A DNA stretch of 64,000 nucleotides from Hymenobacter aquaticus (GCF_004765605.1 NZ_SRLC01000003.1:496001-560000), one strand, 5' to 3'; positions 49,944 through 59,080 are shown, counted from the stretch's first letter. The notes: generated from the sequence alone by a model not told the origin. Program-made: numbers and translations.

Positions 49944-50642
49944 TTAGCGCCGGTCGCGGCCCCCCATAAAGATGCTCACGTAGTAGAGCAGCGTGGCCAG
50001 GGAGCTGAGCGCGGCTACGACGTAAGTCATGGCGGCCCACCAGAGGGCGTCTTTGGCCATGGCGTGCTCCTGCGGCGTCACGACGCCGCGCTTGTCAATC
50101 CAGGCCAGGGCCCGGCGGCTGGCGTCGAACTCGACGGGCAGCGTGACGAAGGAGAACAGCGTAGTCAGGGAAAACAAGGCAATGCCGACGCCCAGCGGAA
50201 TCAGGGAGGTACGCAGCATCAGCACGCCGGCCAGCAGAATGAAGGGCATGAACTTGGACACGCCACTCAGGGCGGGCACCATCGCCGAGCGGAACTGCAG
50301 CATGCTGTAGGCCGTGGCGTGCTGCACGGCGTGGCCGCACTCGTGGGCGGCTACGGCCGCGGCGGCGGCGCTCCGCTCCTCATACACGGCCTCGCTCAGG
50401 TTCACCGTCTTATCGGTGGGGTTGTAATGGTCGGTGAGGCGGCCTTCGGTGGAAATAACGCGCACGTCGGTAATGCCGTGGTCGGCCAGCATCAGCTCGG
50501 CAATCTGCCGTCCTGACAGCCCCGACTGCAGCCCGATCTGGGCATACTTGGAAAACTTGCTGCGCAGCCGCCACTGAATCAGCCAGCTTACGACCATCGC
50601 CGCAATGACGAGGAAGTAAATCGGACTTGGGTTATAGTACAT
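49944..50642 (-). CDS. YugP-like membrane zinc metallopeptidase
   Basis: 232 residues. An N-terminal membrane helix is followed by a zinc site HECGHAVQH (the HExxH variant of this family). Further helices follow (FMPFILLAGVLML, LGVGIALFSLTTLFSFVTLPVEFDASRRAL). The family is the neutral zinc metallopeptidase YugP type; its substrate is unknown. It is the last gene of a tight minus-strand run panC-panD-flippase-rfaE2-yugP, 12 bp after rfaE2. Confidence 0.92.
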   Translation of the reverse strand: MYYNPSPIYFLVIAAMVVSWLIQWRLRSKFSKYAQIGLQSGLSGRQIAELMLADHGITDVRVISTEGRLTDHYNPTDKTVNLSEAVYEERSAAAAAVAAHECGHAVQHATAYSMLQFRSAMVPALSGVSKFMPFILLAGVLMLRTSLIPLGVGIALFSLTTLFSFVTLPVEFDASRRALAWIDKRGVVTPQEHAMAKDALWWAAMTYVVAALSSLATLLYYVSIFMGGRDRR

Positions 50643-50654
50643 GGGTAAAGTTGC

Positions 50655-51140
50655 TTAGGAGTGAAGATGGGCCTGAATCCGCTCGACGATACGAGTGGTG
50701 CTGTAGCCCGGCACGAGCGGTACGGTGAGGACCTGCCCGCCGTTGGCTAACACCAATTCGTGGCCGACAATTCCGCTGACAGCATAGTCGTCGCCCTTCA
50801 CCAGGATGTCGGGCTTGACCATGGTAATCAGCTCCAGCGGCGTCGGCTCGTCGAACAGCACTACGGCATCCACAAACAAAAGGGACGCCAGGATGCGCGC
50901 ACGTGACACTTCGTCTTGCAGGGGCCGGCCGGGCTTGAGCCGGCTCACGGAAGCATCCGTGTTGAGGCCCAGCACCAGCACGTCGCCGAGGTGACGGGCC
51001 TTTTCCAGGTAGTCGACGTGGCCCAGGTGGAGCAAATCGAAGCAGCCATTGGTAAACACCACGCGCTTGCCCTGCTCCCGCCACTGCGCCAGCAGGGGCT
51101 GCAAGGCCGCAGGGCTGACGATTTTATCTTTACTCCACAT
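50655..51140 (-). CDS. rfaE2: D-glycero-beta-D-manno-heptose 1-phosphate adenylyltransferase
   Basis: 161 residues. The nucleotidyltransferase motif VVFTNGCFDLLHLGHVDYL (HxGH type) and KPDILVKGDDYAVSGIVG match the C-terminal half of HldE, encoded here as a separate enzyme. It makes ADP-heptose precursors for lipopolysaccharide core. The kinase half is not in the window. Its start overlaps the end of the flippase gene by 11 bp. Confidence 0.92.
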   Translation of the reverse strand: MWSKDKIVSPAALQPLLAQWREQGKRVVFTNGCFDLLHLGHVDYLEKARHLGDVLVLGLNTDASVSRLKPGRPLQDEVSRARILASLLFVDAVVLFDEPTPLELITMVKPDILVKGDDYAVSGIVGHELVLANGGQVLTVPLVPGYSTTRIVERIQAHLHS

Positions 51141-52179
51141 CGGTTGTCACGGCCAGGGCGGGCTCGGCGGCTACCTGCCGTAGCGTCCGGCCCGATTTTA
51201 CCATACTCGTTATAAAGCTGATGCCGCCCATGAGCACCACCAGCAGCGTCTGGGAGCCGTGCACCACCAGGGCGTAGGCAATGCCGGCTTCCTTGCTGAT
51301 ACCGTAGGCCAGCAGAATGCCCTGCACCATGACGTGAAACGGCCCGATGCCACCCGCTACGGGAGCCGCCATGCCGAAGGCCCCGAAGGTGAGAACGGCC
51401 AGACCAGCCTTCATATCCAGGGAATACGTGGCCGGAAAGCACCGGAACGCCAGGTAGTCCATCAGGTAATATACCAGCCAGGTAAAGAAGGTATGGAACA
51501 GAAACAAGCCTTTGTGTTCCAGCTTCAGCACGCTGAATACGCCGGCCAGCAGCCCTTTGGCAAACACCACGGCCTTGTTGAACAGCTTGTTCTGCCGCAG
51601 CCGCTCCAGGTTCCGGAACAGCGCGTAGCCCAGGCCCAGCAACAGCAGCAGCGCAATGCCACCGGCCACCAGCAGCGGCGTCCGGTTGCGGGCCAGCGCG
51701 TCGTAGCGCCCACCCAGCACTTTATCCGTCACAAACGACCAGAACGTGTTGAAGTCGAGCAGTAGCGTGCCGCCCAGCAGGCCCAGCAGCACCAGCACGT
51801 CGATTACCCGCTCCGTCACGACGGTACCCAGGGCCACCTGCACCGGCACTTTGCTGGTGCGCTGCAGAATCGAGCAGCGGATAACCTCGCCCATGCGCGG
51901 CAGCACCATGTTGGCCAGGTAGCCTACCATCATGGCGTGGTACACGTCCCAGAACGGCGCCTTGTGCTTGGTGGCGTCGAGCTGCATTTTCCAGCGGTAC
52001 GCCCGGCTGAAATAGCCCAGCGCCGACAGGATCATGGTGATAATCAGCCAGGAGTAGTTGGCCTCGCGCACGTGCCGGCCAATACTGCTCAGGTCCTGTC
52101 CCTGCACGGCATACCACATCAGCAGCCCCGATACCGACAGCAGCAGGGCGTACTTTAGAATATTGAGTAGCGTTTTCAT
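51130..52179 (-). CDS. UPF0104/AglD-type membrane protein (LPG synthase TM-like)
   Basis: 349 residues with about eight membrane helices, from LLNILKYALLLSVSGLLMWY onward. It has NMVLPRMGEVIRCSILQR and GVGPFH-like GGIGPFHVMVQGILLAYGI, the signatures of the UPF0104 / lysylphosphatidylglycerol synthase transmembrane family, which includes lipid flippases and AglD-like proteins. No synthase domain is attached. It lies between panD and rfaE2 in the operon, so a link to envelope lipid or glycan export is plausible but inferred. Confidence 0.88.
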   Translation of the reverse strand: MKTLLNILKYALLLSVSGLLMWYAVQGQDLSSIGRHVREANYSWLIITMILSALGYFSRAYRWKMQLDATKHKAPFWDVYHAMMVGYLANMVLPRMGEVIRCSILQRTSKVPVQVALGTVVTERVIDVLVLLGLLGGTLLLDFNTFWSFVTDKVLGGRYDALARNRTPLLVAGGIALLLLLGLGYALFRNLERLRQNKLFNKAVVFAKGLLAGVFSVLKLEHKGLFLFHTFFTWLVYYLMDYLAFRCFPATYSLDMKAGLAVLTFGAFGMAAPVAGGIGPFHVMVQGILLAYGISKEAGIAYALVVHGSQTLLVVLMGGISFITSMVKSGRTLRQVAAEPALAVTTDVE

Positions 52180-52262
52180 AAATACCGTACGGGCAACAAA
52201 TACCGAAAAGAAGGACTACCGCAGGGCCGTACAAAGCGTTGCCCCGCCGGCTGCACCTGCTT

Positions 52263-52610
52263 TTACACCAACCGATTGTGCTGATCCGGAAACACGAGCG
52301 TGGGCTTATGCTCCCGGGCTTCGGCAAAGTCAATCAGGGCGTACGAGAAAATAATAACGATGTCGCCCACGGCGACGCGCCGGGCAGCCGGACCGTTGAG
52401 GCAGACCATGCCCGAGCCCCGCTCCCCGCGAATCGTGTACGTTTCGAACCGCTCCCCGTTGTTGACGTTGACGATGGTTACTTTCTCATTTTCCACCATG
52501 TTGGCCGCGTCCAGCAGGTCTTCGTCGATGGTGACGCTGCCGACGTAGTGGAGCTCGGCCTGCGTAACCTTGGCCCGGTGAATTTTAGACTTGAGAACTT
52601 CGATATGCAT
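52263..52610 (-). CDS. panD: Aspartate 1-decarboxylase
   Basis: 115 residues. Converts aspartate to beta-alanine for pantothenate. The chain self-cleaves between Gly24 and Ser25 (HYVGSVTID) to make the pyruvoyl cofactor. GERGSGMVCLNGPAARRVAVGD and VIIFSYALIDFAEA are the family core. Length is normal. It lies 81 bp after panC on the same strand; together they supply pantothenate, and coaE elsewhere in the window completes CoA. Confidence 0.97.
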   Translation of the reverse strand: MHIEVLKSKIHRAKVTQAELHYVGSVTIDEDLLDAANMVENEKVTIVNVNNGERFETYTIRGERGSGMVCLNGPAARRVAVGDIVIIFSYALIDFAEAREHKPTLVFPDQHNRLV

Positions 52611-52691
52611 GGGTATGGCAGGGGGTGATTTTCAGGGCGCAAAGGTAGCTAAAACGGGCCGAACGCCTGAACTACGCTTTTCCGGCTCTGC

Positions 52692-53552
52692 TTACCCCGG
52701 CAGCGTGACCAACACGTTGTCAATCAGGCGCACGCCCCCCAAGTGCGCCGCCAGGCACAGGGCCACCGTGCGCCCCCTGGGCCAGAAGCCAGCCAGCGGC
52801 TGCAGGGTCTGGGCGTCGGCCAGAGTGAAGTACTCCAGCGTAATGGCCGGCTCGGCGGCCAGAAACTCGGCCACGGCCTGCTGCACGGCTTCGGGCGTTT
52901 GGGCCTGCTCCTGCGCCAGGCCCGCGCCCAGCATCAGGGCCTGGTAGAGCCGTGGGGCCACGGCCCGGGCCTCGGCCGACAAGCGGCGGTTGCGCGAGGA
53001 CATGGCCAGCCCGTCTTCCTCCCGGATGGTAGGGTAGGCCACGATTTCCAGGTCGAACGACAAGTCGGCCACCAGCTGCCGGATGATGGTTACCTGCTGC
53101 AGGTCCTTCTGCCCGAAGTAGGCCCGGTGCGGCCGGCTCAGATGAAACAGCTTGCTGACCACCGTGGCCACGCCGTGGAAGTGCCCCGGGCGGTGCTCCC
53201 CTTCCATCACCTGCTCGAGCGGGCCAAAGTCGAAGCGCAGCACCGTGGGCTGCGGGTACATCTGCTCGACCGACGGCATGAACAAAGCCGTGCAGCCGGC
53301 CGGGCCCAGCAGGGCCGCGTCGGCGTCGGGCACGCGCGGGTAGAGGCGGAAGTCCTCGGCGTTGTTGAACTGCGTCGGATTCACGAACACACTGACCACC
53401 ACCACGTCATTCTCGCGGGCGGCGGCGCGCACCAGTTGCAGGTGGCCTTCGTGCAAAGCCCCCATCGTGGGCACCAGACCGACGCGCAATTTGTTCTGCC
53501 GCCAGATTTCCGTTTGGGCTTGCAACGCGGCGGCCGATTGGAGTATCTCCAT
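52692..53552 (-). CDS. panC: Pantothenate synthetase
   Basis: 286 residues. Joins pantoate and beta-alanine with ATP. It has the HxGH-type motif GLVPTMGALHEGHLQLV, FVNPTQFNNAEDF, GHFHGVATVVSKLF, AYFGQKDLQQ and the MSSRNRRLS (KMSKS-like) loop. It is the first gene of the minus-strand run to yugP and is divergent from the glycogen-synthase-like gene, an arrangement common in Bacteroidota. Confidence 0.97.
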   Translation of the reverse strand: MEILQSAAALQAQTEIWRQNKLRVGLVPTMGALHEGHLQLVRAAARENDVVVVSVFVNPTQFNNAEDFRLYPRVPDADAALLGPAGCTALFMPSVEQMYPQPTVLRFDFGPLEQVMEGEHRPGHFHGVATVVSKLFHLSRPHRAYFGQKDLQQVTIIRQLVADLSFDLEIVAYPTIREEDGLAMSSRNRRLSAEARAVAPRLYQALMLGAGLAQEQAQTPEAVQQAVAEFLAAEPAITLEYFTLADAQTLQPLAGFWPRGRTVALCLAAHLGGVRLIDNVLVTLPG

Positions 53553-53617
53553 AGGGTGAAAAGGCCCGTTGGCAGAGTGCCCGGGCTCGTTTAATTGATA
53601 ATTCGCTCAAAAATGCT

Positions 53618-53625
53618 TAATTTTG
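53618..53625 (+). promoter_or_regulatory. Promoter of the glycogen-synthase-like gene
   Basis: TAATTTTG with a TTG at 53595-53597, 20 bp upstream; a good Bacteroidota -33/-7 pair, 47 bp before the ATG. Confidence 0.7.
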
Positions 53626-53672
53626 TGCATCCCAAAGTGTTGCCCTATCCCAATCACACCAACTGACTCTAT

Positions 53673-54485
53673 ATGTCCAAGTTGAGAATACTCTACGCTG
53701 CCACGGAAATCAACCCGTTTTTGCAGACCACCAAGGTAGCGGAGTTTCTGCGCATGTTACCGCAGGGAATGCAGGAGATGGGGATGGAAATCCGCATTTT
53801 CGTGCCCCGTTTCGGTATTATCAACGAGCGTAAGAACCGTTTGCATGAGGTAGTGCGTCTCTCGGGCATCAACATTGCCGTGGGAGAAGAAGAAAAGCCC
53901 TTGATCATCAAAGTAGCTTCCATTCCCAATGCGAAGCTGCAAGTATACTTCATCGACAATGAAGATTACTTCCACCGCAAGTCGGTGCTGGTCGATAAAA
54001 ACGATAAGTTCCACGCCGACAACGACGAACGGGCTATCTTTTTCTGCAAAGGCGTGCTCGAAACGGTGAAAAAGCTGGGCTGGGCCCCGGACATCGTGCA
54101 CTGCAACGACTGGATGACCGGCCTGATTCCGATGTATTTGAAGACGACCTACAAGAAGGACCCGATCTTCAAGGACGCCAAATCGGTGTTCACGGTGTAC
54201 AACAACGAGTTTAGCCATAAATTTGAGGGCGACATCATCGAGAAGGCCAAAATGCTGGACATTGATGACGAAATGCTGGCGGCCCTGAAGTCGGCGGACT
54301 TCGGCGGCTTCATCAAGGTGGGCATGGAATATGCCGACTCCGTGGTGAAATCCGACGAGGATTTCAGCGACAACCTGAACGCCTTGTTCTCCGAGTACTC
54401 GCAAAAGCGGCAGATCGGCCAAGTTGGTACCGGCGACGACGTGCTTTCCTCTTACTACACGCTTTATAATGAATTGGCTAATTAG
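53673..54485 (+). CDS. Glycogen/starch synthase N-terminal-domain protein (half-size)
   Basis: 270 residues, against about 450-500 for full GT5 glycogen synthase. It matches only the N-terminal Rossmann half: RILYAATEINPFLQTTKVAEFL, IRIFVPRFGIINERKNRLHEVVRL, PDIVHCNDWMTGLIPMYLKT, SVFTVYNNEFSHKFEG. The usual KxGGL donor loop near the start is TTKVAEF, and the C-terminal ADP-glucose-binding half is missing. Catalysis is therefore doubtful; a regulatory or carbohydrate-binding role is possible. It overlaps the start of the DUF4270 gene by 17 bp, so the two are translationally coupled. Confidence 0.85.
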   Translation: MSKLRILYAATEINPFLQTTKVAEFLRMLPQGMQEMGMEIRIFVPRFGIINERKNRLHEVVRLSGINIAVGEEEKPLIIKVASIPNAKLQVYFIDNEDYFHRKSVLVDKNDKFHADNDERAIFFCKGVLETVKKLGWAPDIVHCNDWMTGLIPMYLKTTYKKDPIFKDAKSVFTVYNNEFSHKFEGDIIEKAKMLDIDDEMLAALKSADFGGFIKVGMEYADSVVKSDEDFSDNLNALFSEYSQKRQIGQVGTGDDVLSSYYTLYNELAN

Positions 54486-55962
54486 TAGCGCCTGCCGAAT
54501 AGCCTCGGTTACTTTTTGCTCCTCTGCCCTGCTCTTGGCCGCCACCGGCTGCGAAGATGCCAACGACCTGGGAGTCGAGGTACCCGGTACCTCCCCTATC
54601 AGCACGGAATACCGCGACTACAGCGTTCAGGCTTCTACCATCCTGCAGGACTCGGTGGAAACCCTGAACGCCGAGCGGGCCCTGGCCGGCCGCGTTACCG
54701 ACAACGTGCTGGGCACCACCACGGCCAAGGCGCTGTTCAACCTGCGCGTTGGCGCTACGGCCGATTTGCCCAGTACGTTCACCGATGCCAAGCTGGACTC
54801 GGTGGTGCTGGTCATGAGCTTCGACCAAGTGTACGGCAGCACTGCCAAGCCCATCAGCTTCGACCTCTACAATCTGGCGTCCAGCCTGGATGAGAAGAAA
54901 ACCTATAATGCCGGGGTCAGTGTGCCGTTGGGCAGTCCGATAGCCAGCAACCTGGTCAGCTCGCTGAACCGGACCAAAACGGAGCAGCGGAAGAACGGGC
55001 TGAAGAAAATCATCACCGACCCCATTACCAAGCGCAAGGTTCCGACTGCGGAGGACAGCACGACCAGCATCACGGTGCCCGATCAGACCATTCGGCTGGT
55101 GCTGCAGAAAACCAACGTGCGGAACTCGGATTTTGCCAACCAGCTGTTTGCGGCTCTAAAGGATGCTTCCTTTTCGCAGGACAAGCTGAACACCCTCTGG
55201 AAGGGTTTGGCATTGGTACCTTCCGACAACTATTCGGGAGCCGTGGTAGGGATGAACCGAGTATTTGAGAACCGGTTGTATTTCTATTTCACCGGGGTCA
55301 AAAGTCCCGCCACCGTGGTCACCTCCCAGGCGTACGGCATTCGGCTGGCCAACTCCTACGGGGTAAACGACCCCAACGCGCCCCGCTACTACACCCAGAT
55401 TTCCACCGACTTCAAAGCACCCTTCGACCAGCTGAATGACCCAACCAAGTCGGTAACGACGCCGGAAGGGCTGGCCTACATGCAGGAAGGCGTCGGGCTG
55501 GCTACCAAATTGGTGGTTCCCGACATTGATGCTCTGAAAGGGCAGACGGCCCTGGCCATCAACCGCGCCGAGCTGCTGATTCCGGTTAAGTCGTCGGGCT
55601 CGTTGCTGTTTCCCAGTCCGGTGCAGGCCTTCGTCTACGAGCTGAACGCCAAAAACCGGGTGCTGCTGCGCACGGTGAACACCACCCCCGTGGAGCGCAT
55701 TATTCAGGCTAACCTGGGCAACCCCCTGGGGCAGGGCAATGAGGCCATTGTCAGCCTCTATACAGTGAGTCCGACCAACAAATATTACAGCGTCGTTATT
55801 ACCACGTACCTGCAGGCTTACCTGGCCAACCAGCTGGGCGAGCAGCCGGCGGCCTTTATGCTCAGCCCGGTATTGCGGCGGGCCTTCAGCCTGTCGTTAA
55901 ATCGGAGCGTACTCGACGCCCAGAACATCAAGCTACGCGTATACTCTTCTAAGTTGCGCTAG
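54469..55962 (+). CDS. DUF4270 outer-membrane lipoprotein
   Basis: 497 residues. A lipoprotein signal with LLLAATGCED is followed by the DUF4270 pattern: DLGVEVPGTSPISTEYRDYSV, then STILQDSVETLNAERALAGRVTDNVLGTTTAKALFNLR, and a beta-rich chain ending in SLNRSVLDAQNIKLRVYSSKLR. DUF4270 proteins are large Bacteroidota surface lipoproteins of unknown function. The ATG at 54469 lies inside the end of the glycogen-synthase-like gene. A strong terminator follows. Confidence 0.93.
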   Translation: MNWLISSACRIASVTFCSSALLLAATGCEDANDLGVEVPGTSPISTEYRDYSVQASTILQDSVETLNAERALAGRVTDNVLGTTTAKALFNLRVGATADLPSTFTDAKLDSVVLVMSFDQVYGSTAKPISFDLYNLASSLDEKKTYNAGVSVPLGSPIASNLVSSLNRTKTEQRKNGLKKIITDPITKRKVPTAEDSTTSITVPDQTIRLVLQKTNVRNSDFANQLFAALKDASFSQDKLNTLWKGLALVPSDNYSGAVVGMNRVFENRLYFYFTGVKSPATVVTSQAYGIRLANSYGVNDPNAPRYYTQISTDFKAPFDQLNDPTKSVTTPEGLAYMQEGVGLATKLVVPDIDALKGQTALAINRAELLIPVKSSGSLLFPSPVQAFVYELNAKNRVLLRTVNTTPVERIIQANLGNPLGQGNEAIVSLYTVSPTNKYYSVVITTYLQAYLANQLGEQPAAFMLSPVLRRAFSLSLNRSVLDAQNIKLRVYSSKLR

Positions 55963-55983
55963 CGCCCAGCTACTGTCACACGA

Positions 55984-56031
55984 ATCACTCCGGCACGGCC
56001 TTTGTTAAGGGGCCGGGCCGGAGTGATTTTT
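55984..56031 (+). terminator. Terminator after the DUF4270 gene
   Basis: Long stem ATCACTCCGGCACGGCC / GGCCGGGCCGGAGTGAT with one internal mismatch, then T5. Confidence 0.88.
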
Positions 56032-56059
56032 CTCTCAACATCTCTTTCTCTGACACACT

Positions 56060-57895
56060 ATGTGCGGAATTGTCGCTTACATCGGGTACCGTGAGGCTTG
56101 CCCAATCATCATAAAGGGACTGCGGCGGTTGGAGTACCGCGGCTACGACTCGGCTGGCGTGGCGCTGCTGAATGGCACGCTCAACGTTTATAAAAAGAAG
56201 GGCAAAGTTCAGGAGCTCGAAAACTTCATTGCCGAAAAGGACACCCACGCCCACATCGGCATGGGCCATACCCGCTGGGCTACCCACGGCGAGCCAAACG
56301 ACTCGAATGCGCACCCGCACTACTCTACCTCCGAGCGGATTGCCATTATTCACAACGGCATCATCGAGAACTACGCGGCCCTGAAAACGCACTTGCAGAA
56401 GCAAGGCCACGTATTCCATTCCGATACGGACACGGAAGTATTCGTGAACCTGATTGAGGAAATTCAGAAGCAGAACAGCTGCTCGCTGGAAGAAGCCGTG
56501 CGCCTGGCCCTGCACGAAGTGGTAGGCGCCTACGCCATTGTGGTGCTGAGCAAGGACGACCCGGGCCAGCTGATTGCGGCCCGCAAAGGCTCCCCGCTGG
56601 TAATCGGCATTGGTAAGGACGAGTTCTTCCTGGCCTCCGACGCGACGCCCATCATCGAGTACACCAACGAGGTTGTGTACGTCAACGACTACGAAATTGC
56701 GGTTATCCGTGATGGAAAGCTCGACATCCGCACCAAGGAAGACGTGCAGCAGACGCCCTACATCCAGAAGCTGGAGCTCGAGCTGGACAGCATCGAAAAA
56801 GGTGGCTACGAGCACTTCATGCTCAAGGAAATCTTCGAGCAGCCCCGTTCTATCCTCGACTCCATGCGGGGTCGTCTGGAGCTGGAAGCCGGCCACCTGA
56901 ACATGGGCGGCATCCGGGCCTACGAGCGGAAGTTTGTGAATGCCGACCGGATCATCATCGTGGCCTGCGGCACCTCGTGGCACGCCGGCCTGGTAGCCGA
57001 ATACCTCATTGAGGACCTGGCCCGCATTCCGGTGGAAGTGGAGTACGCGTCGGAGTTCCGCTACCGCAACCCCATTATCACCGAGCGCGACATCGTGCTG
57101 GCTATTTCGCAGTCGGGTGAAACGGCTGACACGCTGGCGGCCATTGAGCTGGCCAAGAGCAAGGGCGCTACCATCTTCGGTATCTGCAACGTGGTAGGCT
57201 CGAGCATTGCCCGCGCTACCGACGCGGGTGCCTACACCCACGCCGGCCCCGAAATCGGGGTGGCTTCGACCAAGGCCTTCACGGCCCAGGTAACGGTCCT
57301 GACGCTGCTGGCCATGATTGTGGGCCACAAGCGCGGCACCCTCACCGACTCGAAGCTGCGCGAGCTGATGGTGGAGCTGAGCAACATTCCGTCGAAAGTA
57401 GAGAAGGCGCTGCTGCTGAACACCGAGATTGAGGCCATTGCCGAAATCTTCAAGGATTCGACCAACTTCCTCTACCTGGGCCGGGGCTACAACTTCCCCG
57501 TGGCGCTGGAAGGCGCGCTGAAGCTGAAAGAAATCAGCTACATCCACGCCGAAGGCTACCCCGCTGCCGAAATGAAGCACGGCCCCATTGCCCTGATCGA
57601 CGAGAACATGCCGGTGGTGGTAATTGCTACCAAAGACAGCTCGTACGAGAAAGTGGTGTCGAACATTCAGGAGGTGAAGGCCCGCAAAGGCCGCATCATT
57701 GCCGTTGTAACCGAAGGCGACACGGTCATTCCGTCGATGGCCGAGTTTGTGATTGAGGTGCCCGCGACGAGCGAAGTGCTGATGCCGCTGGTATCGGTGA
57801 TTCCATTGCAGCTGCTCTCCTACCACATTGCCGTACTGCGCGGCTGCAACGTCGACCAGCCCCGTAACCTGGCCAAGTCGGTAACGGTGGAATAA
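56060..57895 (+). CDS. glmS: Glutamine-fructose-6-phosphate aminotransferase
   Basis: 611 residues. Makes glucosamine-6-phosphate from fructose-6-phosphate and glutamine, for peptidoglycan and lipopolysaccharide. Cys2 (MCGIVAYIG) is the glutaminase nucleophile, with GHTRWATHGEPNDSNAHPH downstream. Two SIS sugar-isomerase domains follow (VACGTSWHAGLVAEYL, AISQSGETADTLAAI, GRGYNFPVALEGALKLKEISYIHAEGY), and it ends in the conserved GCNVDQPRNLAKSVTVE. It is flanked by terminators on both sides, so it is a single-gene unit. No glmS ribozyme-like leader is seen. Confidence 0.98.
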   Translation: MCGIVAYIGYREACPIIIKGLRRLEYRGYDSAGVALLNGTLNVYKKKGKVQELENFIAEKDTHAHIGMGHTRWATHGEPNDSNAHPHYSTSERIAIIHNGIIENYAALKTHLQKQGHVFHSDTDTEVFVNLIEEIQKQNSCSLEEAVRLALHEVVGAYAIVVLSKDDPGQLIAARKGSPLVIGIGKDEFFLASDATPIIEYTNEVVYVNDYEIAVIRDGKLDIRTKEDVQQTPYIQKLELELDSIEKGGYEHFMLKEIFEQPRSILDSMRGRLELEAGHLNMGGIRAYERKFVNADRIIIVACGTSWHAGLVAEYLIEDLARIPVEVEYASEFRYRNPIITERDIVLAISQSGETADTLAAIELAKSKGATIFGICNVVGSSIARATDAGAYTHAGPEIGVASTKAFTAQVTVLTLLAMIVGHKRGTLTDSKLRELMVELSNIPSKVEKALLLNTEIEAIAEIFKDSTNFLYLGRGYNFPVALEGALKLKEISYIHAEGYPAAEMKHGPIALIDENMPVVVIATKDSSYEKVVSNIQEVKARKGRIIAVVTEGDTVIPSMAEFVIEVPATSEVLMPLVSVIPLQLLSYHIAVLRGCNVDQPRNLAKSVTVE

Positions 57896-57916
57896 TTCGC
57901 CTGCAAGCTTATTGAA

Positions 57917-57953
57917 ACGTCCTGTCGGAGCACTCCGGCAGGACGTTTTTTTG
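57917..57953. terminator. Bidirectional terminator after glmS
   Basis: Stem ACGTCCTGTCGGAG / CTCCGGCAGGACGT with T7 tail between convergent genes. Confidence 0.92.
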
Positions 57954-57972
57954 TACCCGCTGCGTGGTGAAT

Positions 57973-58638
57973 CTACAGGGGAAACGACTGGTTGCGGAGC
58001 GCCAGGCTTTTGAGCAGCGGCGCTACTTTGTAGCGGGCCTCGTGGGTATCCTGGTACAGCGCCTCCAGCACCTCGTACACCCGCCCGGCGCCAATGGCAT
58101 TAGCCCACGCAAACGGGCCAGTTTCAAAGCCGTGCGCTGACTTTATGGCCTGCTCAATATCCGGCAGGTCGGCGGCGCTTTCCTGCAGGGCGTGGCAGGC
58201 CTCGTTGATAGCCATGCAGACAACTCGCGGCGTGAGCAGCCCTACGCGGTCCTGCACCAAGCAGTGCCTGGTGCCCAGCGCCGCCGTCAGCGGGGCCAGC
58301 TCCGGGGCGTCTTCGGGCCGGTACAGGCTTACTTCCAGCACCGGCTTATCGAGCAGGGTAGGCAGCGCGCAAAACCCGAATACCGGCCCAAACGGCGGCG
58401 CTTCGCCCCGAAAAATCTCGGCCAGGGTGCGGCAGCTAGTGTGGTAAAACAGCGGCTGCCGGGGCTGCTCGTAATGCAGCTCGGGCCAGGCGCGCAGATC
58501 GAAGGCCGCATCGGCCGCGCCGAGGCGGGTGAGCAGGTCGGGGGCCGCAGCGGGGCAGAAATCGTAGGTGTGGGCCGGGCCGAACTTGCGCCGAAACTCC
58601 GCTGCCAGGTAGTCGCCGTCGACGATAAACAGGTGCAT
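57973..58638 (-). CDS. Stand-alone 3-hydroxyacyl-CoA dehydrogenase C-terminal-domain protein
   Basis: 221 residues. The C-terminal half (LVQDRVGLLTPRVVCMAINEACHAL, then DIEQAIKSAHGFETGPFAWANAIG and GRVYEVLEALYQ) matches the helical substrate-binding domain of 3-hydroxyacyl-CoA (3-hydroxybutyryl-CoA) dehydrogenases. The N-terminal part is short and lacks the GxGxxG NAD motif; it starts MHLFIVDGDYLAAEFRR. So it is probably not an active dehydrogenase on its own. It might bind an acyl-CoA or pair with another protein. Alone on its transcript, divergent from ridA. Confidence 0.75.
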   Translation of the reverse strand: MHLFIVDGDYLAAEFRRKFGPAHTYDFCPAAAPDLLTRLGAADAAFDLRAWPELHYEQPRQPLFYHTSCRTLAEIFRGEAPPFGPVFGFCALPTLLDKPVLEVSLYRPEDAPELAPLTAALGTRHCLVQDRVGLLTPRVVCMAINEACHALQESAADLPDIEQAIKSAHGFETGPFAWANAIGAGRVYEVLEALYQDTHEARYKVAPLLKSLALRNQSFPL

Positions 58639-58693
58639 ATTTTTCCGCTTACTTTTGGCTTAAAGATAGACCTTCCACCTGCACTCCCTTGTC

Positions 58694-59080
58694 ATGGCCA
58701 ACACCATCATTTACTCGCCCGACGCCCCCGCTCCCATCGGCCCTTACAGCCAGGCTATTCAGGCCGGCAACACCGTCTACGTGTCGGGCCAGATTGCCCT
58801 CGACGCCACCTCGGGCCAGCTAGTCGGCAACGGCGACGTGGCCGCCGAAACCCACCAGGTGATGCGCAACATGCAAGCCGTGCTGGCCGCCGCCGGCTGC
58901 ACCCTGCGCGACGTGGTGAAGTGCAGCATCTTCGTCAAAGACCTCGGCAACTTCGGCCTGATCAACGAAATCTACGGCAGCTACTTCGAGGCCGACTACG
59001 CCCCGGCCCGCGAAACAGTGGAAGTAAGCCGCCTGCCCAAAGACGTGCAGGTAGAAATTTCGTGCGTGGCCGTGAAATAG
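58694..59080 (+). CDS. RidA-family enamine/imine deaminase
   Basis: 128 residues. Hydrolyses reactive 2-aminoacrylate-type enamines. It has APAPIGPYSQAIQAGNTVYVSGQIALD, GCTLRDVVKCSIFVKDLGNF and YAPARETVEVSRLPKDVQVEISCVA, with the conserved Arg of RidA in PARE. Trimer-forming small protein, normal length. The TAG stop runs directly into the repeat hairpin that fills the gap to the next gene. Confidence 0.96.
   Translation: MANTIIYSPDAPAPIGPYSQAIQAGNTVYVSGQIALDATSGQLVGNGDVAAETHQVMRNMQAVLAAAGCTLRDVVKCSIFVKDLGNFGLINEIYGSYFEADYAPARETVEVSRLPKDVQVEISCVAVK

Noticed and set aside
56032..56059. glmS ribozyme or riboswitch before glmS
   Set aside because: Only 28 bp separate the previous terminator from the glmS ATG, too short for such an element.
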